Shown here piece by piece: positions 20,887-24,252 of a stretch of 24,252 nt of DNA. The DNA lies in contig SFNZ01000020.1 in the NCBI GenBank assembly GCA_004552615.1, positions 1 to 24,252 of the forward strand, given 5' to 3'. Both the position numbers and the translations under genes were made by a program. Source of the stretch: Bacteroidales bacterium (lineage in GTDB: Bacteria > Bacteroidota > Bacteroidia > Bacteroidales > UBA932). Position 1 is the first letter of the stretch. The number at the start of each line of letters is the position of its first letter. Under the pieces are notes generated by a model that had not been told where the DNA came from, ran no database searches, and was given only the letters and a program-made list of their open reading frames with translations.

Positions 20887-23382
20887 ATGAGAATAAGAAT
20901 AGATGATACGGCCGGACGACTTCCGGCAGCGGCAATAGCGGATGATGTGAACCGCCGGCTCGAAAAGAATCCGGTCCTCGTCATCACCGCCCCTCCGGGA
21001 GCGGGAAAGTCAACGTTGCTGCCTATCACCATATCCAACGGTCTCCGGGACGAAGGAAAGGTGATTGTGCTGGAACCGAGGAGAATAGCGGCCGTGCAGA
21101 TTGCCGGGAGGATGGCCGAGATTGCCGGTGAGCCAGTCGGAGACAGCATCGGATACCGGATACGTTTCGAGAACAGGGTTTCTGCCTCTACACGGATAGA
21201 AGTCTTGACGGAGGGCATTCTTACAAGAAGACTCGTATCCGATCCGGCATTGGAGGGAGTTTCCGTCGTGATTTTCGATGAGTTCCATGAAAGAAGCCTG
21301 GTGTCGGACGAGGCTCTTGCTCTCGTCAGGGAAGCGAGGGATATTCTGCGCCCGGACCTGAAGATTGTCATAATGTCCGCGACAATCGACACTGATGCAC
21401 TATGCGATGCTCTCGGGGCAGATGCAATTTGCAGCGAAGGCAGGATGTTTCCTGTCGAGATTATCAATTCGAAGGAAGATATTGACATCCGGGAATGTGC
21501 CGGAGAGGTAGCCCGCTGCATCAGCCGGGCACACAGGGAACGGGAAGGGGACATTCTGGCATTTCTCCCGGGAGAAGCTGAAATACGACGTTGCGCGGAA
21601 CTGCTCGGCGACAGTCTCGGAGAGACCTATATATGTCCTCTTTATGGGATGTTATCCCAGAAGGAGCAGAGGAAAGCCATTGCCCCGAGCCGTGAGGGAG
21701 AACGTAAAGTAGTGATTGCCACTCCGATAGCGGAAACCTCCCTGACCATAGAGGGAGTTCGTACTGTGGTGGATTCCGGGCTGTGCAGGAAAATGGTGTT
21801 CGACATGCAGAACGGGTTGAGTCGTCTCGAAACGGTACGCATAAGCATGGACATGGCTATGCAGAGGAGCGGACGTGCCGGCCGCGTGGCTCCGGGAACA
21901 TGTTACAGGCTATGGAGCAAGGGTACCGAGAGGATGATGAAAGCGTGCAGAATCCCTGAAATACTCGATGCGGACCTTGCAGCCACGGTTCTTGAGGCAG
22001 CCGCCTGGGGAGAAAACGACGTGATGAAACTTCCATGGCTGACTCCTCCTCCTGCAGGAAATGTTTCCCGGGCATCAGGCCTGCTGAAAGTGTTGGGTGC
22101 ATTGGATGAAGGAGGTCGGATTACGGAGTTGGGACGCAGGATTGCTTCCCTTCCATGTCACCCGAGAATTGCCAGGATGCTTCTTGCGGCGGATGCTCCC
22201 GAGGCACGTGCTCTCGGAACGGACATAGCTGCCATTCTGGAGGAAAGAGACCCGATGGCTCGGGAGAGCAGCACGGATATCTGTTTGAGAATAAGCGAAT
22301 TGAGAAGGCTGAGAAGAAACGGCATCCAGGACCGGGGATGGAACCGCATCATAAGAAATGCACAGCAATACCGGCGGTTAGTAAAATGCGCCGAAGACAA
22401 TACTGAGCCTGGCCAATACCTTGCCGGAGCCCTTATTGCTGCAGCATATCCTGAAAGAGTGGCGAAATCCCGAGACAATTGCGGGCATTTCCAACTGGCA
22501 TGCGGAGATATGGCCGGTGTTGAGATGAACGACGGAATGTCTTCGCACGAATGGATTGCCGTGGCTATGATGAATGCCGGCAAAGACAATGCGGGAAGGA
22601 TATTTCTCGCGGCTCCTCTCAATCCGGAGGACATATCTTATATGATCCGGACCAGGGACAATGTCACATGGGACAGCCGTACAGGAAGTGTGACTGCCAG
22701 ACTGGAAACCCGTATAGGATGCCTGACAGTGGACTCCAGGCCGTTGGGAGGAGACGTGCGGGACCGGATTGTACGGGCAATATGCGAGGCTGCACCGAAA
22801 GAGGGAACCAGCATGTTCGATTTCACGGACGGGGTCAGGAATCTCCTGCGGCGCATTGCTCTTGTCTCGACATGGCATCCGGAACTGGAGCTGCCGGACC
22901 TTTCGACAGAGTCTGTCCTGGAAAGGGCCGGGGAATGGCTCCCGGGATATATAGGGAAGGCCTCGACTGCAGCCGAATTGAAAAAGATAGATATGTGTGA
23001 TGTCATCTGGGGAATGCTCGGCTATGACCTGCAGCAGGCCGTGAACCGCATTGCCCCATCTCATCTGGAAGTTCCGACAGGCAGCCGCATCAAGGTCGAA
23101 TACAGGCAGGGAACAGACATTCCTGCAATCAGAGTACGTCTTCAGGAGTGCTTCGGGATGACTGACACTCCGCGTATTGACGGAGGCCGTGTACCGGTGC
23201 TGATGGATCTGCTGTCCCCGGGATACAAGAGCGTACAGCTTACAAGTGACCTTAAGAGTTTCTGGGACAATACCTATTTCGAGGTCAGGAAAGAGCTGAG
23301 GAGACGGTATCCGAAACACTCATGGCCGGACAATCCCTTGGAAGCGGAAGCTGTCCGTGGTGTAAGGCGGAAAGAGAAGTGA
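20887..23382 (+). CDS. hrpB: HrpB-type DExH-box ATP-dependent RNA helicase
   Basis: HrpB proteins are large DEAH/RHA-family helicases whose cellular RNA target is not settled. The 831-residue product has motif I APPGAGKST (35-43), motif II DEFH in VVIFDEFHERS (about 131-134), motif III SAT (164-166), motif V/VI with ATPIAETSLTIEGVRTVVDSG and QRSGRAGRV, then the HA2/ratchet region and the C-terminal HrpB domain (GSRIKVEYRQG...AIRVRLQECFGM...PVLMDLLSP...PVQ-like segment, FW...RKELRRRYPKHSWPDNP). The frame extends upstream through a TTG at 20812 inside the terminator stem; ATGs at 20878 and 20887 are the sensible starts, and 20887 begins right at the conserved region. No good Shine-Dalgarno is visible. 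It is convergent with the phosphatase gene, 27 bp apart. Confidence 0.94.
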   Translation: MRIRIDDTAGRLPAAAIADDVNRRLEKNPVLVITAPPGAGKSTLLPITISNGLRDEGKVIVLEPRRIAAVQIAGRMAEIAGEPVGDSIGYRIRFENRVSASTRIEVLTEGILTRRLVSDPALEGVSVVIFDEFHERSLVSDEALALVREARDILRPDLKIVIMSATIDTDALCDALGADAICSEGRMFPVEIINSKEDIDIRECAGEVARCISRAHREREGDILAFLPGEAEIRRCAELLGDSLGETYICPLYGMLSQKEQRKAIAPSREGERKVVIATPIAETSLTIEGVRTVVDSGLCRKMVFDMQNGLSRLETVRISMDMAMQRSGRAGRVAPGTCYRLWSKGTERMMKACRIPEILDADLAATVLEAAAWGENDVMKLPWLTPPPAGNVSRASGLLKVLGALDEGGRITELGRRIASLPCHPRIARMLLAADAPEARALGTDIAAILEERDPMARESSTDICLRISELRRLRRNGIQDRGWNRIIRNAQQYRRLVKCAEDNTEPGQYLAGALIAAAYPERVAKSRDNCGHFQLACGDMAGVEMNDGMSSHEWIAVAMMNAGKDNAGRIFLAAPLNPEDISYMIRTRDNVTWDSRTGSVTARLETRIGCLTVDSRPLGGDVRDRIVRAICEAAPKEGTSMFDFTDGVRNLLRRIALVSTWHPELELPDLSTESVLERAGEWLPGYIGKASTAAELKKIDMCDVIWGMLGYDLQQAVNRIAPSHLEVPTGSRIKVEYRQGTDIPAIRVRLQECFGMTDTPRIDGGRVPVLMDLLSPGYKSVQLTSDLKSFWDNTYFEVRKELRRRYPKHSWPDNPLEAEAVRGVRRKEK

Positions 23383-23389
23383 TTCCGGT

Positions 23390-23404
23390 CATTGCCGGGC
23401 AATG
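23390..23404. terminator. Small hairpin between convergent hrpB and phosphatase genes
   Basis: CATTGC (23390-23395) and GCAATG (23399-23404) form a 6-bp stem with a 3-nt loop in the 27-bp gap between two convergent genes. It has no T-run, so its role as a terminator is doubtful. Confidence 0.25.
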
Positions 23405-23409
23405 GCAGA

Positions 23410-24252
23410 TTACCGCTCGTCCCGGAAGACCAGGGAATCTATTCTTGAGCCCATGTAAGCCTTCAAGTCCGTCCATCGGTACAGATTACCTTCCACGCGT
23501 TCAAGGTCGCCCACAGAGGCATTTTGGCCATTCAGGAGGACATTCACAAGAATCTCGCGAGATGATGATTTGCGTGCCGGACGATAGAATACCCACTGGA
23601 TGTTGCCGGCCATCGGGGAGCAGAATGTCCGGAACTGCTGCACGAGGTTGTCAGGGTTCTCGGGTATGCGCCCGAAGCCGTCAATGTCGGCAATCATCAG
23701 AAGTGTCATGAGGCAGTGGTCGTGTCCGAATCTCAGGTCTGTACCAGGCACGCCCGATGCAATCCTTTCTTCCGCTTTCGCCATCATGTCGTCGAAAATC
23801 GCCGAGCAAGAAGTCCGGTAACGATAATACTCGTCGAAGCGCATATAACTGTCAACCTCCCACATTTGCACGAACTCCCCAGGAGTGAATATGTCCGAGA
23901 AATCCGCCTTGACATCCGGCGTCAGGCTGTTCATGCCTGACACAAGCATATACAGATGGTCCATTGTCTTGAAATGGGAATGCTCCCCGAGAGCGGCGAG
24001 AGGATCATGGAAAATACGTCCGAGAACGTCCATATATCCCGGGAAGCGGCGTTTCAAGAACTCTTCAGGGGTCTCTTCATAAGGCATCTTGATTTCCGGG
24101 CCCTTGTACCGGAAAGGATTCTTGCCCATGTTCGGCGCAGTCGGCTGCAAGAGCGACGAGAACACCTTCCTGCCTGCCGAAATGACGCCCGCTGCGGGCG
24201 AGCCGCTTGACCCGCAGGAATATAAAGACGCCCTGTACGCTGTTTTCAAGGA
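23410..24252 (-). CDS. Histidine acid phosphatase family protein, C-terminal part (5' end outside window)
   Basis: These 280 residues match the C-terminal half of branch-2 histidine phosphatases, the group containing phytases and multiple inositol polyphosphate phosphatases, which remove phosphate through a phosphohistidine intermediate. The clearest sign is DLRFGHDHCLMTLL, where the HD pair supplies the proton donor, preceded by an all-helical region with the family's ...MWEVDSYMRFDEYY pattern. The catalytic RHGxRxP motif at the N-terminus must lie beyond base 24252. The frame is open to the window edge, so the possible TTG start at 24249 is not credible. Signal peptide and substrate cannot be assessed. 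The gene is convergent with hrpB. Confidence 0.78.
   Translation of the reverse strand, partial: SLKTAYRASLYSCGSSGSPAAGVISAGRKVFSSLLQPTAPNMGKNPFRYKGPEIKMPYEETPEEFLKRRFPGYMDVLGRIFHDPLAALGEHSHFKTMDHLYMLVSGMNSLTPDVKADFSDIFTPGEFVQMWEVDSYMRFDEYYRYRTSCSAIFDDMMAKAEERIASGVPGTDLRFGHDHCLMTLLMIADIDGFGRIPENPDNLVQQFRTFCSPMAGNIQWVFYRPARKSSSREILVNVLLNGQNASVGDLERVEGNLYRWTDLKAYMGSRIDSLVFRDER

Noticed and set aside
20649..21554. 301-residue minus-strand ORF across the hrpB start
   Set aside because: It runs antisense through the terminator and the helicase motifs, and its Ser/Arg/Ile-rich sequence is typical of a shadow frame.
22378..23319. 313-residue minus-strand ORF opposite hrpB
   Set aside because: It overlaps the conserved C-terminal half of HrpB and has a Cys/His/Arg-rich shadow composition.

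Overview
This 24 kb window looks like ordinary chromosome from a member of the Bacteroidales (Bacteroidota). The evidence is a PheS with a four-cysteine insert of the Bacteroidota type, TAnnTTTG-type -7 promoter elements in front of several genes, few strong Shine-Dalgarno sites, the order sigma-54 activator / LptE / TPR-like protein / SecG, a free-standing MlaE-MlaF pair, and an ECF sigma factor translationally coupled to an inner-membrane-anchored beta-barrel protein. Base composition is moderately G+C-rich. The lineage cannot be fixed further by reading; a Rikenellaceae- or Cryptobacteroides-like gut organism is only a guess.

Layout: 1-849 (+) holds the 3' part of a phosphopantetheinyl transferase gene and tsaE. 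869-4058 (-) holds an unrecognised lipoprotein, then an ECF sigma factor gene overlapping a probable membrane-anchored partner with a C-terminal beta-barrel. From a shared divergent promoter region, 4222-7091 (+) encodes an exported TPR protein coupled to an EnvC-like amidase activator whose LytM site is degenerate. 7102-8652 (-) is a YifB/ComM-family AAA+ protein. 8789-10304 (+) is mlaE-mlaF. A 166-bp palindromic MITE-like element (10318-10483) separates mlaF from the convergent pheS (10481-11515, -). A small secreted protein (-) and a C69 dipeptidase (+) diverge from a 52-bp gap at 12 kb. clpB (13837-16071, -) lacks the usual N-terminal domain and has a palindrome and a UUCG-capped hairpin in its leader. 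Upstream of it, 16209-19002 (-) is a compact cluster: sigma-54 activator, LptE, TPR-like protein, SecG. 19130-20767 (+) is a codon-biased OmpA-like/TPR lipoprotein followed by a strong terminator, then hrpB (+) and the C-terminal part of a histidine acid phosphatase (-), cut by the window end.

Much of the window serves the cell envelope: LPS transport (LptE), protein secretion (SecG), lipid trafficking (MlaEF), septal wall splitting (EnvC-like), lipoproteins, an exported peptidase and an envelope-type ECF sigma pair. The rest is housekeeping (PheS, TsaE, ClpB, HrpB, YifB). I saw no CRISPR array, tRNA, rRNA, prophage or complete insertion sequence. No gene-free stretch exceeds 300 bp. I found no clear multi-gene novel system. 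The most unusual items are the sigma factor/beta-barrel pair, the N-domain-less ClpB with its leader structure, and the MITE-like element at the pheS stop codon.
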